Assembly (NCBI RefSeq): GCF_002269125.1
Contig: NZ_NQKI01000022.1
Location: 1 to 64,000 of the forward strand
DNA length: 64,000 bases
Direction of reading: 5' to 3'
DNA from: Pseudomonas lundensis
GTDB lineage: Bacteria; Pseudomonadota; Gammaproteobacteria; Pseudomonadales; Pseudomonadaceae
Below, piece after piece: positions 25,705 through 35,710 of the stretch (position 1 is the first letter of the stretch; every line of letters starts with the position of its first letter). A program made the position numbers and the translations under genes. Under the pieces are notes generated by a model. That model did not search any database and was not told the origin of the DNA. It was given only the letters and a program-made list of their open reading frames with translations.

Positions 25705-26667
25705 TTACACCAGGCTGGGGTCAATCACCAGCACCAGCTTGCCGGACACCTGATTGCCGGCCAACTCATCAAACGCTTCTTGCGCCTGCTCAATCGGGAA
25801 GGTTTTAGCCAGTTGTGGGCTCAAACGATTCTCGGTGAACAAAGGCCATACTTGCTGACCCAAATTACTGAGCAAGTCCGCTTTGAACTGGTCGTCACGG
25901 CTGCGCAGGGTCGAACCCAACAGCTGGATCCGCTTGCCCAGTACGATGGCCAGATCCAGCTCAGCCTTGCGCCCGCCCATCAAACCGATCAGCACCCAGC
26001 GACCGTCCTGAGCCAGCAACGTCAGGTTGGACTCCACGTAATTGGCACCCACCGGGTCCAGCACCACGTCGAACGGCCCCAGCGCCTTGAGGCTGTCGAG
26101 CCCCTCGTTACGCAGCACGCCACCCTGCGCCCCCAGTGCTTGGCAATACGCCAGGCGCTCTGCAGACCCCACACTGACCCAGCACGGGCTGCCAAAGGCT
26201 TTGCACAGTTGAATGGCGGCTGAACCGACGCCACTCGCACCTGCGTGTAACAGCACTTTTTCACCGGGTTTCAAACCGGCCAGCTGGAACAAGTTCAACC
26301 AGGCAGTGCTGTACACCTCGGGCAATGCCGCGGCTTCAACCAGCGACAAACCTTCAGGCACCGGCAAGGCATGGCGCGCATCCACCACCACTTCCTCGGC
26401 CATGCCGCCCCCGGCCAGCAGCGCACATACCCGGTCACCCACTTGCCACGACGATCCGGGACCAACTTCGCTGATCACGCCCGAACATTCCAGGCCCAGC
26501 ACGTGACTGGCGCCTGGCGGTGGCGGATAGAGCCCCGCACGCTGTAAAAGATCGGCACGGTTAAGCCCCGCTGCCGCCACACGAATCCGAATTTGCCCTG
26601 CATCGCAGGTGGGACTTGGCTCTTCAACCCACTTCACTTGACCTTCAACGCCTTGCAATGCTTTCAC
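25705..26667 (-). CDS. NAD(P)H:quinone oxidoreductase, zeta-crystallin-like MDR family
   Basis: Medium-chain reductase of 320 residues that probably reduces quinones or enones with NADPH. It shows the family N-terminus with NRADLLQRAGLYPPPPGASHVLG and a Rossmann loop LLHAGASGVGSAAIQLCKAFG. The catalytic zinc ligands of alcohol dehydrogenases are absent, as in quinone reductases. It stands alone, divergent from prc. Confidence 0.88.
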   Translation of the reverse strand: MKALQGVEGQVKWVEEPSPTCDAGQIRIRVAAAGLNRADLLQRAGLYPPPPGASHVLGLECSGVISEVGPGSSWQVGDRVCALLAGGGMAEEVVVDARHALPVPEGLSLVEAAALPEVYSTAWLNLFQLAGLKPGEKVLLHAGASGVGSAAIQLCKAFGSPCWVSVGSAERLAYCQALGAQGGVLRNEGLDSLKALGPFDVVLDPVGANYVESNLTLLAQDGRWVLIGLMGGRKAELDLAIVLGKRIQLLGSTLRSRDDQFKADLLSNLGQQVWPLFTENRLSPQLAKTFPIEQAQEAFDELAGNQVSGKLVLVIDPSLV

Positions 26668-26806
26668 AGTGCCTCCATAGTGAGTCCGGACTGAGCCCGG
26701 CGCTGAAGCACCGGGCTTTTTGCATTATGCGACCGGTCCTTGATGGAACCGGCGACTTCAAAGACGGCCTAATATGCGTTATCAATTGCCCCCGCGTCGA
26801 ATCAGC

Positions 26807-28888
26807 ATGAAGCATTTATTCCCTAGCACCGCACTTGCCCTATTCATTGGCCTCGGCGTTTTGCCGCTTTCGGCCAATACATTCGCCGCTAACAGTTGGG
26901 ATAACCTTCAGCCCGATCGTGATGAGGTAATTGCCAGTCTTAACGTTGTTGAGCTGCTCAAGCGCCATCATTACAGCAAGCCGCCACTGGATGACGCACG
27001 TTCCGTGATCATCTATGACAGCTACCTGAAGCTGCTCGACCCCTCGCGCAGTTATTTCCTGGCCAGCGATATTGCCGAATTCGACAAATGGAAAACCCAA
27101 TTTGACGATTTCCTCAAAAGCGGCGACCTCAACCCTGGCTTCACGATCTACAAGCGCTACCTGGACCGGGTCAAATCGCGTCTGGACTTCGCTCTTGCAG
27201 AGCTGAACAAGGGGGTCGACTCGTTTGACTTCAACGCCAAAGAGACACTGGAGGTCGACCGTAAGGACGCGCCGTGGCTCAAGACTGAAGCCGAACTCAA
27301 CGACCTGTGGCGCAAACGCCTTAAAGACGAAGTGCTGCGCCTGAAAATTGCTGGCAAAGAGCCTGCAAAAATCCAGGAACTGCTGACCAAGCGTTACAAG
27401 AACCAATTGTCGCGCCTTGATCAGACCCGCAGCGAAGACATCTTCCAGGCGTATATCAACACCTTCGCCATGTCTTACGACCCGCACACCAATTACCTGT
27501 CGCCCGATAATGCGGAAAACTTTGACATCAACATGAGCCTGTCGCTGGAAGGCATTGGCGCCGTGTTGCAAAGCGATAACGACCAAGTGAAGGTCGTGCG
27601 TCTGGTGCCAGCAGGCCCGGCGGACAAGACCAAGCAGGTTGCCCCGGCGGATAAAATCATCGGCGTTGCACAAGGCGACAAAGAGATGGTCGACGTCATC
27701 GGCTGGCGTCTGGACGAAGTGGTCAAGTTAATTCGCGGCCCTAAAGGCTCTGTCGTGCGCCTGGAGGTGATTCCGGCCAGCAATGCGCCGAATGACCAGA
27801 CCAGCAAGGTTGTGTCCATCACCCGCGAAGCCGTGAAGCTTGAAGAGCAAGCGGCCAAGAAGTCGATCCTGAACCTGAAACAGGACGGCAAAAACTACAA
27901 ACTTGGCGTGATTGAAATTCCGGCCTTCTATCTGGACTTCAAGGCATTCCGTGCCGGTGACCCGAATTACAAGAGCACCACCCGCGACGTCAAGAAACTG
28001 CTGACCGAGTTGCAGAAGGAACAAGTCGATGGCGTGATTATCGACCTGCGCAACAACGGGGGCGGTTCGTTGCAGGAAGCAACCGAGCTGACCAGCCTGT
28101 TCATCGACAAGGGTCCGACCGTGCTGGTGCGTAATGCTGACGGCAAGGTCGATGTCCTGGAAGACGAAAACCCGGGCGCTTTCTACAAAGGCCCGATGGC
28201 GTTGCTGGTTAACCGCCTGTCGGCATCGGCGTCGGAGATTTTTGCCGGCGCCATGCAGGATTATCACCGCGCGCTGATCATCGGTGGCCAGACCTTCGGC
28301 AAAGGCACCGTGCAGACCATTCAACCGCTTAACCATGGCGAACTGAAACTGACACTGGCCAAGTTCTACCGGGTTTCCGGTCAGAGCACCCAGCATCAGG
28401 GCGTTCTGCCTGACGTCGCATTTCCGTCGATCATCGACACCAAGGAAATCGGTGAAAGCGCACTGCCTGAAGCCATGCCATGGGACACCATCCGCCCGGC
28501 GATCAAGCCTGCGGTTGACCCCTTCAAGCCTTTCATTGCCAAGCTCAAGGCGGACCATGAAGCGCGCACGGCCAAGGATGCGGAATTCATCTTTATCCGT
28601 GACAAGCTGTCGTTGGCAGACACGTTGATGAACGAGAAGACCGTCAGCCTGAATGAAGCCGAGCGCCGCGCGCAGCACGCCGACATTGAAGCCAAGCAAC
28701 TGGCGATGGAAAACGCCCGTCGCCAGGCCAAAGGCGAAGCACCGCTCAAGGAAATGAAGAAAGAAGACGAAGATGCTCTGCCGGTCGAGCCTGAAAAGAC
28801 CAAACCGGAAGATGACGCTTACTTGAGTGAGACCGGGCGCATCTTGCTGGACTACCTGAAGCTCAATGGTCAGGTGGCCAAAAGGTAA
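26807..28888 (+). CDS. prc: Tail-specific periplasmic protease Prc
   Basis: Periplasmic S41 serine protease that cleaves proteins at C-terminal tails and tunes peptidoglycan enzymes. It has 693 residues from the ATG at 26807 with a signal peptide ending near FAAN. A PDZ domain lies about residues 245-325. The catalytic dyad is in NRLSASASE (Ser474) and FGKGTVQ (Lys499), 25 residues apart as in E. coli Prc. A charged C-terminal domain follows. An upstream ATG at 26774 adds 11 residues before the signal sequence and is less likely. Confidence 0.95.
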   Translation: MKHLFPSTALALFIGLGVLPLSANTFAANSWDNLQPDRDEVIASLNVVELLKRHHYSKPPLDDARSVIIYDSYLKLLDPSRSYFLASDIAEFDKWKTQFDDFLKSGDLNPGFTIYKRYLDRVKSRLDFALAELNKGVDSFDFNAKETLEVDRKDAPWLKTEAELNDLWRKRLKDEVLRLKIAGKEPAKIQELLTKRYKNQLSRLDQTRSEDIFQAYINTFAMSYDPHTNYLSPDNAENFDINMSLSLEGIGAVLQSDNDQVKVVRLVPAGPADKTKQVAPADKIIGVAQGDKEMVDVIGWRLDEVVKLIRGPKGSVVRLEVIPASNAPNDQTSKVVSITREAVKLEEQAAKKSILNLKQDGKNYKLGVIEIPAFYLDFKAFRAGDPNYKSTTRDVKKLLTELQKEQVDGVIIDLRNNGGGSLQEATELTSLFIDKGPTVLVRNADGKVDVLEDENPGAFYKGPMALLVNRLSASASEIFAGAMQDYHRALIIGGQTFGKGTVQTIQPLNHGELKLTLAKFYRVSGQSTQHQGVLPDVAFPSIIDTKEIGESALPEAMPWDTIRPAIKPAVDPFKPFIAKLKADHEARTAKDAEFIFIRDKLSLADTLMNEKTVSLNEAERRAQHADIEAKQLAMENARRQAKGEAPLKEMKKEDEDALPVEPEKTKPEDDAYLSETGRILLDYLKLNGQVAKR

Positions 28889-28925
28889 CGGTTGATCGGC
28901 AACAGTGGATTGATTCACCGATGTA

Positions 28926-28961
28926 AAAAGGGCGGGCCGCGTGAAGCGGCCCGCCCTTTTT
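28926..28961. terminator. Strong bidirectional terminator after prc
   Basis: A GC-rich stem with arms AAAAGGGCGGGCCGC (28926-28940) and GCGGCCCGCCCTTTTT (from 28946), loop GTGAA. The T-run on one strand and the A-run on the other allow it to end both prc and the convergent Sel1 gene. Confidence 0.92.
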
Positions 28962-28979
28962 ATTGGCACGGTCGCCGGG

Positions 28980-29435
28980 TTAGCCCGACACAGCCTGATA
29001 GCGACGGGCCTGCTCGGGATCGGCCAGCAATCCCGGACCACCTTGCTCATACAACGCTGCCAATTTGATCGGTGCCAAGGGATGACCCGCATTGGCCGCC
29101 ATGATCCACCAGCGCACCGCTTCGGCGGCATCAGGCGCTTTGTTCACGCTTCCTGCAAGGCTGAACACGCCGACTTGGTAGGCGGCTTTGCCATCGCCCG
29201 CCAGACCCGCCAGGCGCAACAGACGCACGCCCTCCTCCTTGGCGCCCAGCCCTTGACCGCGAAAGGCCAGGATGTGGCCATAGAAGCTTTGAGCGTCGGT
29301 ATCACCCAGGTTAGCCATGCGCGCAAACTGACCTTCCATCCAGCGCCATAACCACGGCTGGCGTACACACCAGCGCCAGTGAAATAACCTGCGCGCCAGC
29401 CAGTAGCTTAAGCGCGCCTTAAGTCGCCAGAACAC
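28980..29435 (-). CDS. Sel1-repeat (TPR-like) protein
   Basis: Protein-interaction repeat protein of 151 residues starting with GTG at 29435. After a basic and tryptophan-rich N-terminus, about three Sel1-type units are visible (GDTDAQSFYGHILAFRGQG, GDGKAAYQVGVFSLAG, and GHPLAPIKLAALYEQGG). There is no obvious signal peptide. The start codon directly follows the stop of the upstream gene, so it is the last gene of a three-gene operon headed by an XRE regulator. The partner is unknown. Confidence 0.78.
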   Translation of the reverse strand: MFWRLKARLSYWLARRLFHWRWCVRQPWLWRWMEGQFARMANLGDTDAQSFYGHILAFRGQGLGAKEEGVRLLRLAGLAGDGKAAYQVGVFSLAGSVNKAPDAAEAVRWWIMAANAGHPLAPIKLAALYEQGGPGLLADPEQARRYQAVSG

Positions 29436-29804
29436 TCAGGCCTCCTCATGTTCGTACGCATGTTCAAACACGCGTACCACTTCAGAAGCATGCCAGGACG
29501 CGGCGGCTACGCCATCCGGCGGGCCGCTGAAACGCCCCAGTCGTTGCACACATTCGAAAAAACCGGTGCGCGGCAAACGACTGGCCCCCTGGCTGATGAC
29601 CAATGAGCTGCGCAAGGGCTGCTCGGCCTTGGTATCCAGGGCAGCCAAATGTTCGAGGGCGGCCGTCAGGGTCAGCATTGCCGGGCTGGGCAACTGCAAG
29701 CGTTCCAGCAACGCACGGTAGGTCACCAGATGCCGCTGTCGGCGCGCCTGATCGAGTTCAGCCAGCAATCCGTCCCAGTGTTGACGACTGATGCGCACGC
29801 TCAT
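29436..29804 (-). CDS. Conserved small protein of unknown function, XRE-linked
   Basis: I do not recognise a family. From the ATG at 29804 it has 122 residues, an alpha-helical N-terminal half (HWDGLLAELDQARRQRHLVTYRALLERLQLP) and a C-terminal part with RTGFFECVQRLGRF and an acidic tail. The start overlaps the XRE stop (ATGA) and the stop touches the Sel1 start. Its position after a short antitoxin-like regulator raises a toxin-antitoxin possibility, but there is no known toxin motif. A longer frame to 29840 lies inside the XRE gene. Confidence 0.65.
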   Translation of the reverse strand: MSVRISRQHWDGLLAELDQARRQRHLVTYRALLERLQLPSPAMLTLTAALEHLAALDTKAEQPLRSSLVISQGASRLPRTGFFECVQRLGRFSGPPDGVAAASWHASEVVRVFEHAYEHEEA

Positions 29805-30139
29805 GACGCGTCCCTCCATCCAGTGATGCCCAACTCCCAACCGAGGCTGCGACTGATGGCGCTGTCGGGCAGTCGCTCGCCGCTTTCGATCATGCTCAGG
29901 TAAGACGGGCTGATGCCCACCGTGCGTGCCAGCGCCTCAAGTGCCAGCCCTTTTGCTTCGCGCAAGCTTCGCAGTTGATCAAGCCCTGGCAGTGCCTGCT
30001 CAGGCTCTGGCGCGGGGGGTGCCTCGATGGGTGCCAACGGCTGATTCAAGCCCGCCGCCTTGAGCAGTGCCTGATAGCTTTCCCATGACAGAACCGCGTA
30101 CTCGGGTTCACCGTTGCGCTTGATAATTTGAAGATCCAT
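29801..30139 (-). CDS. XRE-family helix-turn-helix regulator, antitoxin-like
   Basis: DNA-binding protein of 112 residues. The N-terminus (IIKRNGEPEYAVLSWESYQALL, about 5-26) resembles the first strand and helix of Phd/YefM-type antitoxins. A proline- and glutamate-rich linker follows, then a classic HTH (LRSLREAKGLALEALARTVG, then ISPSYLSMIESGERLP, about 57-91). It is the first gene of a coupled operon with the unknown 122-residue protein and the Sel1 protein. Autoregulation is likely but no operator was identified. Confidence 0.8.
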   Translation of the reverse strand: MDLQIIKRNGEPEYAVLSWESYQALLKAAGLNQPLAPIEAPPAPEPEQALPGLDQLRSLREAKGLALEALARTVGISPSYLSMIESGERLPDSAISRSLGWELGITGWRDAS

Positions 30140-30288
30140 TACTAAACCCCGTCAGACTTTTAAGTAAATCGAGTCGGAACTTTCCTTAGAAGCTTAATCC
30201 TAACAGCCGATAAGGTCTTGGGGGTTTTTGTTCTGACGCAGGATAAAAATCATCGAGCGGTGGAGAACAGCCAGCGGGGAGAAAAATG

Positions 30289-30311
30289 TTATCCACACAA
30301 ATTGTGGATAA
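30289..30311. promoter_or_regulatory. Inverted pair of consensus DnaA boxes
   Basis: TTATCCACA (30289-30297) and TGTGGATAA (30303-30311) are two perfect consensus DnaA boxes facing each other with 5 bp between. They lie about 150 bp upstream of the XRE gene start. No dnaA, dnaN or repA gene is in the window, so this is not the chromosomal origin as usually arranged. Confidence 0.6.
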
Positions 30312-30516
30312 CCTTGTGAACAGAGCTGATTTTGGCCTCTGAGAGGCCCGTTCTATAAGGGCTGCGCTCAGATCGGGCATTTTTTACACACATAAAAAAA
30401 CCCACAAATTCATTGACTTGGCAGTCAACTGACACTAGCACTCAAGGCTTACAGCCTTGGTGAGCCCCGCCACAGAGTGGACCAACCGCGTAAGAAGGGG
30501 ACTACAAAAACGCAAA

Positions 30517-30536
30517 CGCCCCGTCGAGACGGGGCG
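30517..30536 (-). terminator. Terminator of the FKBP isomerase gene
   Basis: The stem CGCCCCGT / ACGGGGCG with a 4-nt loop is followed, on the minus strand, by TTTGCGTTTTTGT. It lies 18 bp after the stop codon of the leftward FKBP gene. Confidence 0.88.
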
Positions 30537-30554
30537 CTGTGTGTCGCGAAACGC

Positions 30555-31292
30555 TTATTTGCTGGCAGGTGCTGCCGGAGCAGTTTCCTGGTCAGCGTTT
30601 GCCGGATCTTTGATGCCCAGCAGTTCCAGGTCAAATACCAGCACCGAGTTGGCCGGAATGGCCGGGCTTGGGCTTTGAGCGCCGTAAGCCAGCTCGCTAG
30701 GAATGTACAGCTTGTACTTCTCGCCCACGTGCATCAGTTGCAAGCCTTCAACCCAACCCGGGATCACGCCGCTTACCGGCAGATCAATCGGGCTGCCGCG
30801 CTCAACCGAGCTGTCGAACACCTTGCCGTCGATCAGTTTGCCTTCGTAGTGAACCGTCACAACGTCGGTCGCTTTTGGCTGTGGACCATCCGCTTTCTTG
30901 ATCACTTCGTATTGCAAGCCAGAAGCTGTGGTGGTGACACCGGCCTTCTTGCCGTTTTCTTCGAGGAATTTTTTGCCTGCAGCAGAGGCTTCTTCACTCA
31001 TTTTGGTCAGACGCTCTTCTGCACGCTTTTGCAGCGCCGAGAAGGCTTCGATCAGCTCATCATCTTTGAGTTTCTGCTCTTTCTTGCCAACGGCATCTTC
31101 GATGCCCAGGGCGACGGCTTTGGAATCCAGATCATCCATGCCTTCTTGAGCCAGGCTCTTGCCCATGTTCAGGCCAATGCCATAAGAAGCTTTTTGTGCC
31201 GGAGTTTTCAGCTCTACGCTGGTCTGCGAATCGCAACCCGCCAGTACCAGGCTTACCAGAGCCACAGCTGCCGCCAACCGATGCTGTTTCAT
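30555..31292 (-). CDS. FKBP-type peptidyl-prolyl isomerase lipoprotein (FklB/FkpA/Mip-like)
   Basis: Folding helper that isomerises prolyl bonds in the envelope. It has 245 residues from the ATG at 31292. A lipobox LAGC gives a lipidated Cys20. The N-terminal dimerisation domain (KASYGIGLNMGKSLAQEG) is followed by a long helix and a C-terminal FKBP domain (TVHYEGKLIDGKVFDSS, then GVIPGWVEGLQLM and YIPSELAYG). The Asp after Cys20 is an inner-membrane retention signal in E. coli; whether it acts so here is open. Frames reaching 31376 only add non-family residues. Confidence 0.9.
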   Translation of the reverse strand: MKQHRLAAAVALVSLVLAGCDSQTSVELKTPAQKASYGIGLNMGKSLAQEGMDDLDSKAVALGIEDAVGKKEQKLKDDELIEAFSALQKRAEERLTKMSEEASAAGKKFLEENGKKAGVTTTASGLQYEVIKKADGPQPKATDVVTVHYEGKLIDGKVFDSSVERGSPIDLPVSGVIPGWVEGLQLMHVGEKYKLYIPSELAYGAQSPSPAIPANSVLVFDLELLGIKDPANADQETAPAAPASK

Positions 31293-31558
31293 GCTATTTC
31301 CTTGTTCATGCGCCAAATGGGCAATCGAATAAAGCCGCGAGCTTATCAGGCGGCCGCGACCAATGGCTACCGGCATGAGAGCGACAAAACGATCAGAAGT
31401 TCACGCTTAAAACACAATTCATAATCGCCGCAACTTTTGTTAACACTTAAGGCAGTCTGTCAAGGCTTGCGCACTTTTTCCAGAGGGAACTAATGGCTAC
31501 TTGATGCCAGCCACTCTGTAAGGCATAAGACTGTAAAAAATTGACAAGGAGCGTGACA

Positions 31559-33373
31559 GTGCGTCTGTTTTACCGTGTTCTGCTAATCCTGCTGGTGGCC
31601 GTGGCGGGGCTGATTGCAGTGGTCGTTTATTTCACCGCCAATCCCCACTTACCTGCCTATAAGGCGCCGCAGCAACTGCATTATCTGGATCAATGGAGCC
31701 CGGCAGACCGCCAGACGTATTACTACACGCCCCAAGGCACTCAAGTAAAAGGTTTGCGCTACAACTGGTTCAGTGCGCTGGAGCTGCCATTTTCGCAGCA
31801 ACCCTTCGCCGCGCCCGAGTATCTGGCGCGCTTCGGGTTTCTGGTCGAGCCACAACAAAAAGCCAGTGCGGCCAACCCCGGCAACTTGCCTGTGGGCTTC
31901 ACACGCCACAGCAACCCCGGCAGCACGGTCGAGTACCTCGACATCACCTGCGCCGCCTGCCACACCGGCGAACTGCGTTATCAGGGGCAAGCCTTGCGCG
32001 TGGATGGCGCGCCGGCCCAGCACGTGCTGCCCTCAAGCGTACCCACCCTGCGCGGTGGCAGCTTCGGCCAAGCGTTAGTGGCCAGCCTGGCCGCCACGTA
32101 TTACAACCCCTGGAAATTCGAGCGTTTTGCCCGCACCGTGCTGGGCGATGACTATGACGCGCAGCACAAACAGTTGCGCAGCGAGTTCAAAGCCTCGTTA
32201 GACAATTTCCTTGCCGTGGCCTGGAATGACACCCATCGCGGCCTCTACCCCACGTTGGAAGGCCCCGGCCGCACGGACGCCTTCGGCCGCATAGCCAATG
32301 CCAGCTTTGGCGACGCGATATCCCCTGACAACTACCGCGTGGCCGACGCCCCCGTGGATTACCCGCATTTATGGGACATGTGGACGTTCGATTGGGTGCA
32401 GTGGACCGCCTCGGCCAAGCAGCCGATGGCACGCAATATCGGGGAAGCCCTGGGCGTCGGTGCCACCCTGAATTTCTTCGACAGCCATGGTCAGCCATTA
32501 CAAGGTGATGCACGTTACCCCTCGAGTGTTCGGGTAACTGATTTGCACCTGATTGAAGAAACCCTGCAAAAACTCAAACCGCCGGTGTGGCCTGAAGCCC
32601 TCTTCGGCCAGATCGACCGCCCGTTGGCCGCCAAAGGACGAGCCCTGTTCTCCGAAAACTGCGCCGGGTGCCACGTGCCGCAGGTCAAGGACGAAGATGG
32701 CCGCCGCGTGCAACAGCTCACGGTGATCCCGCTGGACGTGATTGGCACCGATCCCAATACCGCGAATAACATCGCTGATAACCGCTACGACGTGAGCGCC
32801 CTGCAATGGGACCCGGCTGAGTTGGCGCAGATGAATGTCACATTGTTCCCCCACAGCGATGAACCGCTGGACTTGCATCAACTGTCCGTTGCCAAAGGGT
32901 TGGCGTACATCACCGCCTTTGTTGAAAAGCATGCGTACAACGCTGCCGGAATCAGCCCGCAGGAACAGGATCGCCTGAATGGATATGGGCTGCCGATTGC
33001 CGTGCAAGAGGTGCGCGCTTACAAGGCTCGGCCGCTGGACGGGATCTGGGCCACGGCGCCGTATTTGCACAACGGCTCGGTCCCCACCTTGTATCAGTTG
33101 CTGTCGCCTCAGTCCGAGCGCGACGAAACGTTTTACCGCGGCACGTTTGAGTACGATCCGCGTCATCTGGGGTATCGCACCGAAGCCTTTGACGGTGGCT
33201 TTGTGCTCGACACCCGCATCAGTGGTAACCACAACAGCGGCCATGAATTTCGCGCCGGGCCGCAGGGCAATGGCGTAATCGGGCGCTTGCTGCACCCTGA
33301 AGAACGCTGGGCCTTGCTGGAGTACCTGAAGGTACTCGGCAGCCCGCTTGAACAACAGTTGCCCGCGCTATGA
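31559..33373 (+). CDS. Membrane-anchored di-haem c-type cytochrome, peroxidase-like
   Basis: Predicted periplasmic oxidoreductase of 604 residues. The GTG start at 31559 has AAGGA 8 nt upstream; it is followed by one uncleaved-looking hydrophobic anchor (about residues 5-27). Two haem c sites, CAACH (131-135) and CAGCH (368-372), lie in N- and C-terminal halves. It resembles the large di-haem group related to cytochrome c peroxidases and RoxA rather than the 300-residue CcpA type. It is followed after 46 bp by a catalase-fold gene, so the two probably act together on peroxides or an oxygenated substrate. Confidence 0.85.
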   Translation: MRLFYRVLLILLVAVAGLIAVVVYFTANPHLPAYKAPQQLHYLDQWSPADRQTYYYTPQGTQVKGLRYNWFSALELPFSQQPFAAPEYLARFGFLVEPQQKASAANPGNLPVGFTRHSNPGSTVEYLDITCAACHTGELRYQGQALRVDGAPAQHVLPSSVPTLRGGSFGQALVASLAATYYNPWKFERFARTVLGDDYDAQHKQLRSEFKASLDNFLAVAWNDTHRGLYPTLEGPGRTDAFGRIANASFGDAISPDNYRVADAPVDYPHLWDMWTFDWVQWTASAKQPMARNIGEALGVGATLNFFDSHGQPLQGDARYPSSVRVTDLHLIEETLQKLKPPVWPEALFGQIDRPLAAKGRALFSENCAGCHVPQVKDEDGRRVQQLTVIPLDVIGTDPNTANNIADNRYDVSALQWDPAELAQMNVTLFPHSDEPLDLHQLSVAKGLAYITAFVEKHAYNAAGISPQEQDRLNGYGLPIAVQEVRAYKARPLDGIWATAPYLHNGSVPTLYQLLSPQSERDETFYRGTFEYDPRHLGYRTEAFDGGFVLDTRISGNHNSGHEFRAGPQGNGVIGRLLHPEERWALLEYLKVLGSPLEQQLPAL

Positions 33374-33419
33374 GAGGGCCATTGCGAAGCTCGGCCTCAA
33401 TCACTAAAAGGATGTTTGT

Positions 33420-34556
33420 ATGCTGACCACTCTTTGGACGCGTCTGGGCTCATGGCTGGGCAAGTTGCTGCTGGCACTGATCGCGCTGGGGTTAATCGGC
33501 TGGGCGTTGGCCACCGGCTGGTATGCCTGGCAGCATCGCGGGCCCGTGTCGACTCAAGAAGAAATCCCGGCCGGTGAAGCCGCAATGACCCGGGATACGA
33601 TTCAGACCGCCATCAAAATCGTCGATCAGCACCGGGAAAACACCCGCTACCTGCGCGATGCTCACGCCAAGGCACATGGCTGCGTCAAAGCGGAGGTTGA
33701 GGTGTTGAACGACCTTGACCCGGCCCTGCGTCAAGGTGTCTTCGCCGAGCCCGGCAAGACCTGGCACGCCGTGGTGCGCCTGTCCAACGGAAACGCTTAC
33801 CCGCAATTTGACAGCATTCGCGATGCACGGGGCATGGCTATCAAATTGCTAGATGTTCCGGGCACCCAATTGATGGCCAGTCAACAAGGCCGAACCGAAC
33901 AGGATTTTGTGATGTTCAACCATCCCAATTTCTTCGTCAGCGATGTGGCCGAGTACCGACAAAACATCGGGGCGCAGGCCGACGGCAAAAAAGTCATGGC
34001 GTTCTTTCCGTCATGGAACCCGAAAGACTGGCAGGTTCGTCATTTGTTCATTGCCTTGGCGACGCTGTCACCTGCCCCGGCCAGCCCGATACAAACCACG
34101 TATTTTTCGGTCTCGCCTTATAAATTTGGCAGCGTAAACGCCAAATTCCGGGTAGCACCCGACCCTGATCGATGCCCGGCCTACGCCCTGCCCGAGCAGA
34201 ACCAGGCGCTGCCTAATTTCTTGCGCAATGCGCTGACTCAACAACTGTCCACGGACCGCGTACCTGCCTGTTTCGTGTTGCAAATTCAGCGTCAGAACGC
34301 CAATCGCTACATGCCGATCGAGGACACCAGTATTGAGTGGCAAGAGTCGCAGGCACCGTTCGAGACGGTGGCGCGGGTCACTGTGCCCGCGCAAGACTTT
34401 GATACCCCAAGCCAGAATTTGACGTGTGACAACCTGTCGTTCAACCCGTGGCACGGGATTGACGCGCATCGGCCCATTGGCGGCATCAACCGGTTGCGCA
34501 AGGCCGTGTATGAGTCGGTCAGCGACTACCGCCACTCTCGCAACGCCGAACAGTAA
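33420..34556 (+). CDS. Membrane-anchored catalase-family haem protein
   Basis: Catalase-fold protein of 378 residues, shorter than true catalases (about 480 or more). An N-terminal anchor lies at residues 13-33. The likely distal histidine is in KAHGCVKAE (His86) and the proximal haem ligand is in RKAVY (Arg360, Tyr364). Similar minimal catalase-like proteins can have peroxidase activity. It follows the di-haem cytochrome gene by 46 bp and ends before a strong hairpin, so the two form an operon. The natural substrate is unknown. Confidence 0.85.
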   Translation: MLTTLWTRLGSWLGKLLLALIALGLIGWALATGWYAWQHRGPVSTQEEIPAGEAAMTRDTIQTAIKIVDQHRENTRYLRDAHAKAHGCVKAEVEVLNDLDPALRQGVFAEPGKTWHAVVRLSNGNAYPQFDSIRDARGMAIKLLDVPGTQLMASQQGRTEQDFVMFNHPNFFVSDVAEYRQNIGAQADGKKVMAFFPSWNPKDWQVRHLFIALATLSPAPASPIQTTYFSVSPYKFGSVNAKFRVAPDPDRCPAYALPEQNQALPNFLRNALTQQLSTDRVPACFVLQIQRQNANRYMPIEDTSIEWQESQAPFETVARVTVPAQDFDTPSQNLTCDNLSFNPWHGIDAHRPIGGINRLRKAVYESVSDYRHSRNAEQ

Positions 34557-34565
34557 TCGCACAGC

Positions 34566-34588
34566 GGCCCGTCTCAGGCAGACGGGCC
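34566..34588. terminator. Terminator between the catalase-like gene and cysB
   Basis: Arms GGCCCGTCT (34566-34574) and AGACGGGCC (34580-34588) pair perfectly over 9 bp with loop CAGGC, 10 nt past the catalase-like stop codon. It lies between convergent genes. Confidence 0.75.
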
Positions 34589-34630
34589 TTGCCGCTAGTC
34601 CTCCCCGGTTACCGGAACGGACATGAGCGT

Positions 34631-35614
<984 letters not shown>

Positions 35615-35710
35615 TCAAAGCAAATAGACGCCAAGGGTATCGGCGGCGGTATATAACTATATGGAAGGTCAGAAGAAGAAATCTAGAACTTTTTTATCGT
35701 TATGAGCCCT

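Larger units (their letters stand above)
30140..30554. other. Non-coding region upstream of the XRE operon
   Basis: 415 bp with no credible gene. It contains the fklB terminator (30517-30536), the inverted DnaA box pair (30289-30311) and AT-rich stretches that may include the promoter of the leftward XRE operon. Nothing else is recognised. Confidence 0.6.

Noticed and set aside
27728..29131. 467-codon minus-strand frame
   Set aside because: It lies opposite prc and runs through the prc terminator into the Sel1 gene; no domain or start signal is seen.
30289..30311. Chromosomal replication origin
   Set aside because: Only two DnaA boxes are present and none of the usual origin genes (dnaA, dnaN, rpmH, gidA) is near.
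30477..31424. 315-codon plus-strand frame
   Set aside because: Antisense to the FKBP isomerase gene and covering its terminator.
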